Shown here: one piece after another, positions 8,874 to 17,535 of the stretch | Position numbering within the stretch: position 1 is the stretch's first letter | How the letters are laid out: each line of letters starts with the position of its first letter | NCBI RefSeq assembly: GCF_003933745.1 | Contig: NZ_RSEB01000001.1 | Location: 558,001 to 622,000, forward strand | Direction of reading: 5' to 3' | DNA from: Glycomyces terrestris | GTDB taxonomy: Bacteria; Actinomycetota; Actinomycetes; Mycobacteriales; Micromonosporaceae | DNA length: 64,000 nucleotides | Made by a program: the position numbers and the translations under genes | Notes under the pieces: model-generated | The model's input: the letters and a program-made list of their open reading frames with translations, nothing else | The model's database searches: none | Told to the model about the DNA's origin: nothing

Positions 8874-9710
8874 ATGACTGATCTCAGCGAACCGGTGGCG
8901 CTCAACGACGGCACCGCCATGCCCCGCATCGGCTACGGCACCTACAAGGTCGGCGACGACGAGGCGCAGGAGGCGGTCGAGGCGGCCCTGGCGACCGGGT
9001 ACCGGCTCGTGGACACCGCCGAAATGTACGGCAACGAAGTCGGCGTCGGGCGCGCGGTGAACGGCTCCGGCGTCCCGCGCGAGGAGGTGTTCCTGACCAC
9101 GAAGGTCTGGAACGACCACCACGGCGCCGCCGCGGCCCGCGCCGCGCTCGAGGCCTCGCTCGAGCGGCTCGGCACCGACTACCTCGACCTGTACCTGATC
9201 CACTGGCCCTCGCCGAAGCAGGGCCTGTACGTCGAGACGTTCGAGGCGCTGCTCAAGGCCAAGGAGGAGGGCCTGATCCGCTCCGCCGGCGTCTCGAACT
9301 TCCTGCCCGAGCACCTCGAGCGGGTCCACGAGGGCACCGGGGTGTGGCCGAGCGTGAACCAGGTCGAGCTCCACCCGTACTTCAACCAGCCGCGGCTGCG
9401 CGCCTGGCAGGCCGAGCGCGGCATCGCGACCGAGTCGTGGGGGCCGCTCGGCCAGCGCACCGGCTCGGTCCTGGCCGAGGAGGCGGTGACCGCGGCGGCC
9501 GAGGCGCACGGCAAGAGCCCCGGGCAGGTCGTCATCCGCTGGCACCTCCAGCACGGGTGCGTCGTGATCCCCAAGTCCTCCAAGGCGAGCCGGATCGCCG
9601 AGAACTTCGACGTGTTCGACTTCGCGCTCACCGGGGACGAGATGGCCGCGATCGACGCGCTGGAGACCGGGAAGCGCCAGGGCATCGACCCGGGCGGGAA
9701 CGAGCGCTGA
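8874..9710 (+). CDS. Aldo/keto reductase (first of a tandem pair)
   Basis: A 278-residue NADPH-dependent reductase of the 2,5-diketogluconate reductase-like group. The catalytic tetrad Asp47, Tyr52, Lys77 and His110 is intact, and IPKSSKASRIAENFDVFDF near 228-246 is the cofactor-binding signature. The start at 8874 has no strong ribosome site, but it matches the paralogue at 9808 residue for residue over the first 60 positions. A strong hairpin follows at 9721-9743, so the two copies probably form separate transcripts. Physiological substrate unknown. Confidence 0.92.
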   Translation: MTDLSEPVALNDGTAMPRIGYGTYKVGDDEAQEAVEAALATGYRLVDTAEMYGNEVGVGRAVNGSGVPREEVFLTTKVWNDHHGAAAARAALEASLERLGTDYLDLYLIHWPSPKQGLYVETFEALLKAKEEGLIRSAGVSNFLPEHLERVHEGTGVWPSVNQVELHPYFNQPRLRAWQAERGIATESWGPLGQRTGSVLAEEAVTAAAEAHGKSPGQVVIRWHLQHGCVVIPKSSKASRIAENFDVFDFALTGDEMAAIDALETGKRQGIDPGGNER

Positions 9711-9720
9711 GCGTGCGAGG

Positions 9721-9743
9721 GGCGGCCGGAGGCTCCGGCCGCC
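9721..9743. terminator. Hairpin between the two aldo/keto reductases
   Basis: Ten-bp perfect arms GGCGGCCGGA and TCCGGCCGCC around GGC, ten bases after the stop. No T-run follows, as is common in high-GC actinomycetes. Confidence 0.6.
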
Positions 9744-9807
9744 CTGCGCGGGGACGGCGGGCCGGACCGGTGGGCAATCGCTCGCCAGGTGAGTAGGCTT
9801 TGCGCGC

Positions 9808-10638
9808 ATGAGCGATCTGCGCACGTCCATCACCCTGACCGGCGGTGCCGTGATCCCGCGTCTCGGCTACGGCACCTTCAAGATCGAGGAGGGCGACACG
9901 CAGGCCGCGGTCGAGGTCGCCCTCGAGACCGGCTACCGCCTCGTGGACACGGCGGTCGGCTACGGCAACGAGGCCGGCGTCGGCCGGGCCCTCGCCGCCT
10001 CGGGCCTCGACCGCGGCGAGGTGTTCCTGACCAGCAAGACGTGGGACCACGGCTACGACGACGTCCGCCGCAACCTGGAGGAGTCCCTGGAACGGCTCGG
10101 CACCGACTACCTCGACCTGTACCTGCTCCACTGGCCGCGCCCGGGCGTCGGCAAGTACGTCGAGTCCTGGCAGGCGCTCCTCGACGCCCGCGCCGAGGGC
10201 CTGCTGCGCGCCGCCGGCGTCTCGAACTTCACGGTCGAGCACCTCGACCGCATCGAGGCCGAGACCGGCGCGGCCGCCGAGATCAACCAGGTCGAGCTGC
10301 ACCCGTACTTCAGCCAGCCGGAGCTGCGCGCCTACCACGCCGAGCACCTGATCGCGACCGAGTCGTGGGGGCCGCTCGCGCTGCGCGGCGGCGGCCTGTT
10401 CGACGAGCCCGCCGTCAAGGCCGCCGCGGCCGCGCACGACCGCACCCCGGCCCAGGTGGCGCTGCGCTGGAACCTCCAGCGCGGCAACGTGGTCATCCCG
10501 AAGTCCGTCACCCCCGAGCGCATCCGCGAGAACTGGGAGACCCTCGACTTCGCGCTCACCGAGGACGAGCTCGCCGCGATCGACGCCCTCGACACCGGCG
10601 AGCGGCAGGGCGGCGACCCGGCCGTGGTCGGCGGCTGA
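9808..10638 (+). CDS. Aldo/keto reductase (second of a tandem pair)
   Basis: A 276-residue paralogue of the preceding reductase, probably from tandem duplication: both share TGYRLVDTA, YGNE.GVGRA and LERLGTDYLDLYL. The tetrad Asp47, Tyr52, Lys77 and His108 is complete, and IPKSVTPERIRENWETLDF near 227-245 binds the cofactor. The region after the active-site lysine differs (DHGYDDVRRNL), which suggests a different substrate pocket. A perfect 13-bp hairpin 17 bases after the stop ends the unit. Substrate not predictable. Confidence 0.92.
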   Translation: MSDLRTSITLTGGAVIPRLGYGTFKIEEGDTQAAVEVALETGYRLVDTAVGYGNEAGVGRALAASGLDRGEVFLTSKTWDHGYDDVRRNLEESLERLGTDYLDLYLLHWPRPGVGKYVESWQALLDARAEGLLRAAGVSNFTVEHLDRIEAETGAAAEINQVELHPYFSQPELRAYHAEHLIATESWGPLALRGGGLFDEPAVKAAAAAHDRTPAQVALRWNLQRGNVVIPKSVTPERIRENWETLDFALTEDELAAIDALDTGERQGGDPAVVGG

Positions 10639-10655
10639 CACCGCATGTTCACGAA

Positions 10656-10683
10656 GGGGGCCCGGGCGAACGCCCGGGCCCCC
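10656..10683. terminator. Strong hairpin terminator
   Basis: Arms GGGGGCCCGGGCG (10656-10668) and CGCCCGGGCCCCC (10671-10683) pair perfectly around AA, right after the second reductase. Confidence 0.75.
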
Positions 10684-10718
10684 TTGCACATCGCGTTCTG
10701 GGGCATAACAATCGAAAC

Positions 10719-11420
10719 ATGGACGATCCTCTGCTCGTACTGGTCCACAGTCCGCTGACCGGCCCCGGGGCCTGGGAGCCGACCGCCGAGGCGCTCCGGT
10801 CGCTCGGCCACGTCGTCGCCCTCCCCGACCTCGGGCCCGCGTTCGCGGGCGAGGGCCCGTACCACCCGGCCGCCGCCGCGCAGGCCGCCGCCGGGCTCCG
10901 CGAGTACGCCGCGCACGACACGGCGGTCCTCATCGCACACTCCGGTGGCGGGGCCCTGGTCCCGGCGATCGCCGAGGCGGTGCCGCGCACCGCGGCCGCG
11001 GTCTTCGTGGACGCGCTGCTCCCTCACCCGGGCACGTCCTGGTTCGCGAGCGCGCCCGCCGAGGTCGGCGGGCACCTGCGCGACACCGCCGTGGACGGCG
11101 TCCTCCCGAAGTGGAGCGACTGGTTCCCGGCCGAGGCGATCGCCGACCTCCTCCCCGACCCGGAGCAGCGGGAGGCGTTCGTGGCGGCGCTGCCGCGACT
11201 GCCGTTGGCGTACTTCGAGGAGAACGCCCCCGCGGCCCCCGACTGGCCGCCCGGCCCGTGCGCGTACGTGCGCCTGAGCGAGGCCTACCGCAGCCAGGCC
11301 GCCGAGGCGGTCCGGCTGGGCTGGGCCGTCACCGAGCTCCCCTCCGACCACCTCGCGATCACGACGCAGCCGGAGAAGACGGCGAGAATCCTGAGCGCGC
11401 TCGTCCGGGAGCTCGCCTGA
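10719..11420 (+). CDS. Alpha/beta hydrolase
   Basis: A 233-residue soluble hydrolase. LVLVHSPLTGPGAWEP (6-21) is the oxyanion-hole strand and AHSGGG (73-78) is the nucleophile elbow with Ser75; SDHLAI near 213-218 supplies the probable catalytic histidine. The fold resembles the RsbQ/DUF1749-like small esterases found widely in actinomycetes. It stands alone between a terminator and a convergent two-component pair. The start is ATG at 10719, directly after the upstream hairpin. Substrate unknown. Confidence 0.8.
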   Translation: MDDPLLVLVHSPLTGPGAWEPTAEALRSLGHVVALPDLGPAFAGEGPYHPAAAAQAAAGLREYAAHDTAVLIAHSGGGALVPAIAEAVPRTAAAVFVDALLPHPGTSWFASAPAEVGGHLRDTAVDGVLPKWSDWFPAEAIADLLPDPEQREAFVAALPRLPLAYFEENAPAAPDWPPGPCAYVRLSEAYRSQAAEAVRLGWAVTELPSDHLAITTQPEKTARILSALVRELA

Positions 11421-11513
11421 CCGTCAGGGTTGAGGCGGGGGCGAGGCCCGGGCGCGGTGGGACTCTGGGCGAGCACCGGGCGTGACGGCTCAGTGGACGG
11501 TCGCGGTCCGCGG

Positions 11514-12134
11514 TCAGCCGATGCCGTGGCGGACCGCCCAGAGGGCGGCCTGGGTGCGGTCGGCGGCGTCGATGCGGCGGAGGAGGTTCGTCACGTGGGT
11601 CTTGACGGTCTTCTCGGAGACGCCGAGGGCGCGGGCGATCTGGCGGTTGGTCTGGCCCTTGGCGATGAGGCCGAGGACCTGGCTCTCGCGCGGGGTGAGG
11701 TTCGGGGCGGCCGGGCCGGTGGCGCCGTTCATCAAGCCGCGCATGGCGGCCGGAGACAGCAGGAGTTGTCCGGAGTGGACGGTGCGGATGGCGCTGGCGA
11801 GGGCGTCGGGGTCGATGTCCTTGTACACGAAGCCGGCCGCGCCCGCGGTGATGGCGGCGGGGACGCGTTCGGCGTCGGTGGCGGAGGTGAGGACGAGGAC
11901 GCGGGCGGTGGCGTCGCCGAGGCGTTCGAGGACGCCCTGGCCGTCGAGGCCGGGCATCTTGAGGTCGAGGAGGACCACGTCGGGGTCGAGGGCGGCGATG
12001 GCGGCGAGGGCCTCCTCGCCGTCGCCGGCCTCGCCGACGACGGCGAAGTCGGGTTCGAGCTCGAGGTAGCCCCGCAGGCCGCGGCGGACCACGGGGTGGT
12101 CGTCGACGAGGAGGAGGCGGATCGGGTCAGTCAC
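11514..12134 (-). CDS. LuxR/NarL-family response regulator
   Basis: A 206-residue transcription factor. The receiver domain (5-120) has the acidic pair DD (11-12), the phospho-acceptor Asp57 (VVLLDLKMPG) and a lysine in FVYKD. The C-terminal LuxR helix-turn-helix includes LTPRESQVLGLIAKGQTNRQ and KTVKTHVTNLLRRI. It starts with GTG at 12134, eight bases inside the upstream kinase gene, so the two are co-translated and the kinase is its cognate sensor. The target genes are not evident nearby. Confidence 0.93.
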   Translation of the reverse strand: MTDPIRLLLVDDHPVVRRGLRGYLELEPDFAVVGEAGDGEEALAAIAALDPDVVLLDLKMPGLDGQGVLERLGDATARVLVLTSATDAERVPAAITAGAAGFVYKDIDPDALASAIRTVHSGQLLLSPAAMRGLMNGATGPAAPNLTPRESQVLGLIAKGQTNRQIARALGVSEKTVKTHVTNLLRRIDAADRTQAALWAVRHGIG

Positions 12135-13263
12135 GGCCGTCCCTTTCGCTGTCGAGGTGCAGGGTGACGACGGTGCCCTCCCCGGGGGCGGTGCGCACGT
12201 CGAGGCGGCCGTCGAGGGCGGCGGCGCGCTCGCGCATCGACAGGAGGCCGAGGCCGCGGGTGGCGGCCTCCTCGGCGTCGAAGCCGCGGCCGTCGTCGGC
12301 GATCGTGACGCGCTCGGTCTCGATCACGAGGGTCACGTTGCGGGCCTTGGCGTGCCGGAAGGCGTTGCCGAGGGCCTCCTGGACCAGGCGCAGGACCTCG
12401 ACCTCGCCGTCGCGGGAGAGGTCCACCGGGGAGCGGACCTCGAAGTGGACGCCGGTCTCGTGCAGGCGGTCCAGGAGCGCGACGTGGCGGCGGAGGGTCT
12501 CGACCAGGCCGTGGACGTCGAGGTCGGCGGGCCGCAGCTCGACGATGACGGCGCGCAGTTCGGCGATGGCCTCGGCGGCGAGCTGCTCCACCTCGTCGAG
12601 GCGGCGGCCGGCGGCCCCGGGGTCGTCGGGCAGGAGCTTGGCGGCGGTGCGGGCCGAGAGGCGCAGGGAGAACAGGCGCTGCATGACCGCGTCGTGGAGT
12701 TCGCGGGCGAGGCGGTTGCGCTCCTCGACGACGGTGAGCTCGCGGCTGCGCTCGTACAGGCGCGCGTTCGTGATCGCGATGGCCGCGTGGGAGGCGAGGA
12801 GCTCGATGAGCTCGGTGTCGGCCGCGGTGAACCCGGGCCGGCCGAGGTCGTTGGTGAGCACGACGATCCCGAGGGTCTGGTCGCCGTCGCGGATGGGGAC
12901 GCCGAGGAGCGCGGTCATCGCCGGGTGGGCCTTGGGCCACCAGCGGAAGCGCGGGTCGCGGCGCAGGTCGTCGAGGCGGATCGGCTCGGTCTCGGTGAGG
13001 ATCGCCGCGAGCATCCCGTGCTGGCGCGGCAGCGGGCCGATCTTCAGGCGCTGCTCCTCGCCGATGCCGTCGGTGATGAACTCGGCGAAGCCGCCCTCGT
13101 CGTCGGGGATGCCGATCGCGGCGTAGTCGGCGCCGGCGAGGCGCCGGGCCGAGGAGACGATCACCTCCAGGACCTGGTGCACGGACAGGTGCCGGGTGAT
13201 CGCGCCGACGGCCGCCGACACTTCGTGCAGCAGCTTCGCAGGATCGGAATGGGAGGCGGTCAC
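12127..13263 (-). CDS. GAF-domain sensor histidine kinase
   Basis: A 378-residue soluble kinase. One GAF domain (about 25-165) is followed by a HisKA_3 dimerisation domain with the phospho-histidine in ARELHDAVMQRLFSLRL, then an HATPase domain with EALGNAFRHAKARNV and DDGRGF. This is the DevS/NarX-like arrangement for sensing a small ligand or redox state, with no membrane segment. GTG at 13263 is the start. It overlaps its response regulator downstream and is divergent from the SDR gene at 13388. Confidence 0.92.
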   Translation of the reverse strand: MTASHSDPAKLLHEVSAAVGAITRHLSVHQVLEVIVSSARRLAGADYAAIGIPDDEGGFAEFITDGIGEEQRLKIGPLPRQHGMLAAILTETEPIRLDDLRRDPRFRWWPKAHPAMTALLGVPIRDGDQTLGIVVLTNDLGRPGFTAADTELIELLASHAAIAITNARLYERSRELTVVEERNRLARELHDAVMQRLFSLRLSARTAAKLLPDDPGAAGRRLDEVEQLAAEAIAELRAVIVELRPADLDVHGLVETLRRHVALLDRLHETGVHFEVRSPVDLSRDGEVEVLRLVQEALGNAFRHAKARNVTLVIETERVTIADDGRGFDAEEAATRGLGLLSMRERAAALDGRLDVRTAPGEGTVVTLHLDSERDGRD

Positions 13264-13387
13264 GGCACGAATCTAGCCCACGCGCCGGCCGCCGGGCCTC
13301 GGTCGCTGGTCTTAGGACCTGCGGACCGGGACCGACCGCGACCTCGGCCCGATGCGCGCGCGCCGCGGCGGCAATAGCGTCAGCGGC

Positions 13388-14098
13388 ATGACCACCGAAG
13401 CAACCCGCACCGCCGTGATCACCGGAGCGTCCGCCGGGCTCGGAGAGGCCCTCGCCGAGCGGCTCGCCGCCGACGGCTGGCGCCTCGTCCTCACCGCCCG
13501 CGGCGAGGAGCGCCTCGCCGAGACCGCCGCGCGGCTCGGCGCGACCTACCTGGCCGGGAGCGTCGCGTACGACGCCGGGCACCGCGAGCGCCTCGTGGCC
13601 CTCGCCGGCGGCCGCGTCGACCTGCTCGTCAACAACGCCTCCACACTCGGCGAGGTGCCGCTGCCGCGGCTCGCCGACGCCGACCTCGACGCCTGGCCGG
13701 AGGTGTTCGAGCTGAACATGAGAGCCCCGATCCACCTGGCGCAGCTGGCGCTCCCGTCGCTGCGCGAGCGCCGCGGCGCGATCGTGAACGTCTCCAGCGA
13801 CGCCGCGACCGGCCCCTACCCGACATGGGGCGTGTACGGGGCGTCGAAGGCCGCGCTCGACCAGCTCTCGAACGTGCTCGCCGCCGAGGAGCCGGACGTG
13901 CGCGTCTGGGCCGTCGACCCCGGCGAGATGCGCACCCGGATGCTCGCCGACGCGGTGGGCGAGGCCGACGCGGCCGAGGCCGGCGACCCCGCCGACGCGG
14001 CGGCCGCGATCGTGCGCCTCATCGAGGCCCGGCCCGAGAGCGGCCGCTACGAAGCCAAGGCGTTCAGCGACGCCGCAGAGAAGGGAACCAGGGAATGA
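13388..14098 (+). CDS. SDR-family oxidoreductase
   Basis: A 236-residue classical short-chain dehydrogenase. TGASAGLGEA (12-21) binds the nucleotide, NNAS follows strand 4, and the catalytic set is Ser in VNVSSD with YGASK. The protein ends in a polar tail and has no membrane segment. The ATG at 13388 was chosen because the 12 upstream codons are basic and untypical. Its stop overlaps the QueA-like start (ATGA), so the two genes are translationally coupled and probably work on related substrates. The reaction is unknown. Confidence 0.88.
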   Translation: MTTEATRTAVITGASAGLGEALAERLAADGWRLVLTARGEERLAETAARLGATYLAGSVAYDAGHRERLVALAGGRVDLLVNNASTLGEVPLPRLADADLDAWPEVFELNMRAPIHLAQLALPSLRERRGAIVNVSSDAATGPYPTWGVYGASKAALDQLSNVLAAEEPDVRVWAVDPGEMRTRMLADAVGEADAAEAGDPADAAAAIVRLIEARPESGRYEAKAFSDAAEKGTRE

Positions 14099-15105
14099 GC
14101 ACCACCTTGACCGAGCCGTTCGCGTTCGCCCTCGACGCCGCCCTGGAGGCGCGCCGCCCCGCCGAGGTCCGCGGCGCCGGCCGCTCCGACGTGCGGATGC
14201 TGGTGACCGACAAGGCCACCGGGGCGATCACCCACCGGCACTTCGAGGACCTGCCGGCCCTCGTGCGCCCCGGCGACCTGCTGGTCGTCAACAACTCCGC
14301 GACCCTCCCGGCCGCGGTCCTGACCCGGCAGGGCCTGCGGGTCCACTTCTCCTCCGTGCGGCCCGACGGCTCGTGGCTCGTCGAGCTGCGCGACCGGGAC
14401 AGGCCCTACCTCGGGGACGTCATCGGCCGCACCCTCGACCTGCCCGGCGGCGTCCACCTCTACCTGGAGCGGCGCTTCGGCAAGCGGCTGTGGACCACCC
14501 GCCCGCCGGTCGCGTCCGTCCCGGACTACCTGGCCCGCCACGGCCGGCCCATCAGGTACTCGTACGTCGACCAGGAGTGGCCGCTCGCCGCGTACCAGAC
14601 CGCGTTCTCGACCGTGCCGGGATCGGCCGAGATGCCCAGCGCCGCAAGGCCCTTCACGCCCGAGATCGTGACGCGGCTGGTGTCGGCCGGGGTCGGGATC
14701 GCGCCGATCACCCTCCACACCGGGGTCGCGTCGCTGGAGAGCGACGAGGACCCGTACCCGGAGTGGTTCGAGGTCGGCGAGTACACGGCGCGGGCCGTGA
14801 ACTCCGCGAAGGCCGCGGGCGGGCGCGTCATCGCCGTCGGCACCACCGCGGTCCGGGCGCTCGAGAGCGCCGTCGAGGACGGCCGGGTCGCGGCCGCCTC
14901 GGGCCACACCGAGCGGATCATCTCCCCCGCCGCCCCCGTGGCCGTGGTCGACGGCCTGCTCACCGGCTTCCACGAACCGCGCTCGACCCACCTGTCGATG
15001 CTGGAGGCGATCTGCGAGACCGGCCTGCTGCGCGACTCCTACACGGCCGCGATCGAGGCGCGGTACCTGTGGCACGAGTTCGGCGACGTCCACCTCATCG
15101 CGTGA
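14095..15105 (+). CDS. QueA-like S-adenosylmethionine:tRNA ribosyltransferase-isomerase
   Basis: A 336-residue member of the QueA superfamily. It shares the family motifs PGDLLVVNNSATLPA near 61-75, VPGSAEMPSAARPFT near 178-192, GIAPITLHTGVASL near 201-214 and VIAVGTTAVRALES near 244-257. Canonical QueA transfers ribose from S-adenosylmethionine to preQ1-tRNA in queuosine synthesis. The N-terminus here diverges from canonical QueA and no tgt, queG or queC gene is close, so a different role is possible. The ATG at 14095 overlaps the SDR stop by four bases. Confidence 0.8.
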   Translation: MSTTLTEPFAFALDAALEARRPAEVRGAGRSDVRMLVTDKATGAITHRHFEDLPALVRPGDLLVVNNSATLPAAVLTRQGLRVHFSSVRPDGSWLVELRDRDRPYLGDVIGRTLDLPGGVHLYLERRFGKRLWTTRPPVASVPDYLARHGRPIRYSYVDQEWPLAAYQTAFSTVPGSAEMPSAARPFTPEIVTRLVSAGVGIAPITLHTGVASLESDEDPYPEWFEVGEYTARAVNSAKAAGGRVIAVGTTAVRALESAVEDGRVAAASGHTERIISPAAPVAVVDGLLTGFHEPRSTHLSMLEAICETGLLRDSYTAAIEARYLWHEFGDVHLIA

Positions 15106-16555
15106 GCCGCCGCGACACCGCCGAGCCGCACCCGGGCGGCGCCCCACGGCGCCGCCCGTGGCGGCCGTCTCGCGCCCCGCTCGCGGCCCGCCCCGGCCCG
15201 AGCTGCGCGTTAGCATCGGGGTGACGGCCCCTTCCGGCCGCCGCAGCACTCGCGAAGGGCCTGCCGTGTTCAACGACCTGGGGGTGCACGAACCCCGCAT
15301 CCCCCACGACTCGCCGCGCCGGGGGCGGTTCTCCCTGCCCGACTCGCCCTACCTGAACGCGTTCTCGGCGCTGGTCACCCTCGCGCTCGCGGTCGTCCTG
15401 CTCATCGCGGCGCTCCCCGGCGAGGAGCGGGTCCTCACCTACCGGGGCGAGCAGGTGAGCCCCACGGCGCTGTGCGAGACCGCGGACGCCGACGGTGAGG
15501 AGGTCCTCGGCCTGTGCAGCGAACTCGGCGAGTGGGAGACCCGCGAGACCGGCTGGGGCGTCGTCCAGCTCGTGTTCGCGGTCGTCCTCGCCGCCGGCGC
15601 GGCCGTGGTGCTCGCCTCGCTCCCCAGGCAGCTGCGGGAGCGGCGGCGGCGCCGGCGGGCGATGCTGGAGCGCATCACCGACGAGGACGACTTCCAGCAC
15701 CTGTAAGTCGACGTAGATGTCCGGCTGGAAGTCGGTCGTGCCGGGCACGACCGCGTAGCCGTCGAGGTCGGTGACCCCCTCCTGCGCGAGCAGGTCCTCG
15801 ACCAGGACCGCGTTGCCGGTGTACGCGGCCGGGTCCTTCGCCAGGATCGCCAGCGCGGCGTCGGCGACGATCTCGGGCTTGCGGGAGCGGTCGAGCATCG
15901 GCTGCCCGCCGAGGGCGAACTCGACGGCGGCGGTGGCGATGGTCGTCTTGGGCCACAGGCAGTTCGCGGCGACGCCGGGCTCGGTCTCGGCGGCGCCGAG
16001 GGTCATGATCGTCATGCCGTACTTGGTGGCGGTGTAGGGGCCGCCGGAGAACCAGCGCGGGTCGGTGTTCAGCGGCGGGCTGACGGTGAGCAGGTGGGCG
16101 TGGTCGGAGCCGCGCAGGTACGGGAGCGAGGCGCTGATCGCGGCGAACGTGCCGCGCAGGTTGACGCCGGCGATGAGGTCGAACTTCTTCAGGGAGAGCT
16201 CGCCGATCCCGGTGAGGTCGAGCGCGGAGGCGTTGTTGACGCAGGCGTCGAGTCCGCCGAACGCGGCGGCCGCGGTGTCGATCGCCTCGCCGACGGCCTC
16301 GGCGTCGCGCAGGTCGCCGACGATCGGGAGGGCCTCGCCTCCGACGGCCTCGACGGCCTTGGCGGTCTCGTAGAGGGTGCCGGGGAGTTTCGGGTGCGGT
16401 TCGCCGGTCTTGGCGAACAGCGCGACCTTGGCCCCGGCCTGGCCGAGCGCCACGGCGATCGCGGCGCCGATGCCGCGGCTGGCGCCGGTGACGAACGCGG
16501 CGCGGCCCTTGAGCGGGTGGTCCTTGACCAGGTCGGCCCTGACGGCTGGCTCCAT
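15095..16555 (-). CDS. SDR-family oxidoreductase with run-on C-terminus
   Basis: The first 283 codons (16555 down to 15707) encode a complete HSDL2-like short-chain dehydrogenase: TGASRGIGAA near 22-31, CVNNASALDL, YTATKYG and a normal-looking C-terminus ending DFQPDIYVD. At the next codon, where a stop would be expected, TTA is read and the frame stays open for 203 more codons, antisense to the membrane protein gene, ending at 15095. The extension is low-complexity and looks like shadow coding. The ATG at 16555 has a good GGAGGT ribosome site. The catalytic core is secure; the real protein end is uncertain. Confidence 0.7.
   Translation of the reverse strand: MEPAVRADLVKDHPLKGRAAFVTGASRGIGAAIAVALGQAGAKVALFAKTGEPHPKLPGTLYETAKAVEAVGGEALPIVGDLRDAEAVGEAIDTAAAAFGGLDACVNNASALDLTGIGELSLKKFDLIAGVNLRGTFAAISASLPYLRGSDHAHLLTVSPPLNTDPRWFSGGPYTATKYGMTIMTLGAAETEPGVAANCLWPKTTIATAAVEFALGGQPMLDRSRKPEIVADAALAILAKDPAAYTGNAVLVEDLLAQEGVTDLDGYAVVPGTTDFQPDIYVDLQVLEVVLVGDALQHRPPAPPPLPQLPGERGEHHGRAGGEDDREHELDDAPAGLAGLPLAEFAAQAEDLLTVGVRGLAQRRGAHLLAPVGEDPLLAGERRDEQDDREREGDQRRERVQVGRVGQGEPPPARRVVGDAGFVHPQVVEHGRPFASAAAAGRGRHPDANAQLGPGRAASGARDGRHGRRRGAPPGCGSAVSRRLTR
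15266..15706 (+). CDS. Small membrane protein, function unknown
   Basis: A 146-residue protein not recognised. It has a short polar N-terminus with RRGRFSLPDSPY, a membrane segment (about 33-51), an outside loop with two cysteines (LCETADADGEEVLGLC), a second membrane segment (about 94-117) and a basic C-terminus rich in arginine. Third codon positions are nearly all G or C, so it is a real gene. The GTG at 15266 has a GAAGGG ribosome site seven bases upstream. It is convergent with an SDR gene whose open frame crosses it completely on the other strand. Confidence 0.7.
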   Translation: MFNDLGVHEPRIPHDSPRRGRFSLPDSPYLNAFSALVTLALAVVLLIAALPGEERVLTYRGEQVSPTALCETADADGEEVLGLCSELGEWETRETGWGVVQLVFAVVLAAGAAVVLASLPRQLRERRRRRRAMLERITDEDDFQHL

Positions 16556-16589
16556 TGCCCTACCTCCATAGGTTCGGTGTCCCCTGATA

Positions 16590-16603
16590 TTACTGGAAAG
16601 TAA
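16590..16603. promoter_or_regulatory. Possible operator TTACT-N4-AGTAA
   Basis: A short perfect inverted repeat with arms TTACT and AGTAA lies 35 bases upstream of the SDR start, in an AT-richer patch that probably includes its promoter. The binding protein is unknown. Confidence 0.4.
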
Positions 16604-16771
16604 CTTCAGGTGGAAGCAGGGAAGCCCCGACACTCCGGTCCCCGGCTGAACGTTCGCTGGGAGCGGGTGCGGAAGTCGCCTGGAAACGGGCGCAGGCCCT
16701 GTCCCCGGCGCAAACGGTGGAATACGCTGGGCAACCGACGGACGACTCGCACGAGTAATGAGGAGCGGTGG

Positions 16772-17533
16772 ATGACTTCGACCAGCGGGCCAGCCGGGGC
16801 CGTGCCGCCTGCGGTGCCGCTCCGGGGCGACGGGTCCCCGGCGCGGCTCCTGGTCGTCGACGACGAGGAGAGCCTGGCAGACCTGCTGGTCGAAGCCCTC
16901 TCGTTCCAGGGCTACACCGTCACCGCCGCCCGCTCGGGCACCGAGGCGCTCAGCGCGGTCGAGGCGGTCCGCCCCGACCTGGTCATCCTCGACGTGAACA
17001 TGCCGGGCCTCGACGGCTTCGCCGTGGCCGACCGCCTGCGCGCCTCCGGCGACGCGACCCCGATCATCTTCCTGACCGCCCGCACCGCCCCCGGCGACCT
17101 GCGCGACGGCTTCGGCTCCGGCGGCGACGACTACCTCATGAAGCCGTTCCGGCTCGAGGAGCTGTCGCTGCGGGTCGCGGCGGTCCTGCGCCGCACGATC
17201 GGCCGCGAGGCCGCCGGCGGCCAGAGCACCGACACCGTCGCGGTCGCCGACCTCATCCTGGACCTGGCCGCGCACCAGGTGACGCGGGACGGCAAGACGA
17301 TCGACCTGTCCCCCACCGAGTTCCGGCTGCTGCGCTACCTCGCGGCCAACGCCGGGCGGGTGGTGTCCAAGTCGGAGCTGCTCAAGCAGGTGTGGGGCTA
17401 CGACTTCGAGACCGAGTCGAGCCTGGCCGAGACGTACGTGTTCTACCTGCGCCGCAAGCTCGACAAGCTCGGCCCCCGCCTCATCCACACCGTCCGCGGC
17501 GTCGGCTACATGCTGCGCCCGCCCCAGGAGTAG
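16772..17533 (+). CDS. OmpR/PhoB-family response regulator
   Basis: A 253-residue regulator. The receiver domain (25-140) has DDEE at 30-33, phospho-acceptor Asp74 (VILDVNMPG) and the conserved lysine in YLMKPF. The winged-helix domain (about 155-250) has LSPTEFRLLRYL, VWGYDF and TVRGVGYMLR. The ATG at 16772 has GAGGAG upstream; longer upstream reading is untypical. The kinase gene begins two bases after its stop, so they form a cognate operon, resembling the MprA/TcrA type. The signal is not known. Confidence 0.95.
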   Translation: MTSTSGPAGAVPPAVPLRGDGSPARLLVVDDEESLADLLVEALSFQGYTVTAARSGTEALSAVEAVRPDLVILDVNMPGLDGFAVADRLRASGDATPIIFLTARTAPGDLRDGFGSGGDDYLMKPFRLEELSLRVAAVLRRTIGREAAGGQSTDTVAVADLILDLAAHQVTRDGKTIDLSPTEFRLLRYLAANAGRVVSKSELLKQVWGYDFETESSLAETYVFYLRRKLDKLGPRLIHTVRGVGYMLRPPQE

Positions 17534-17535
17534 CG

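Noticed and set aside
8874..11420. Aldo/keto reductases plus hydrolase as a biosynthetic cluster
   Set aside because: Strong hairpins separate the genes and no core biosynthetic enzyme is present.
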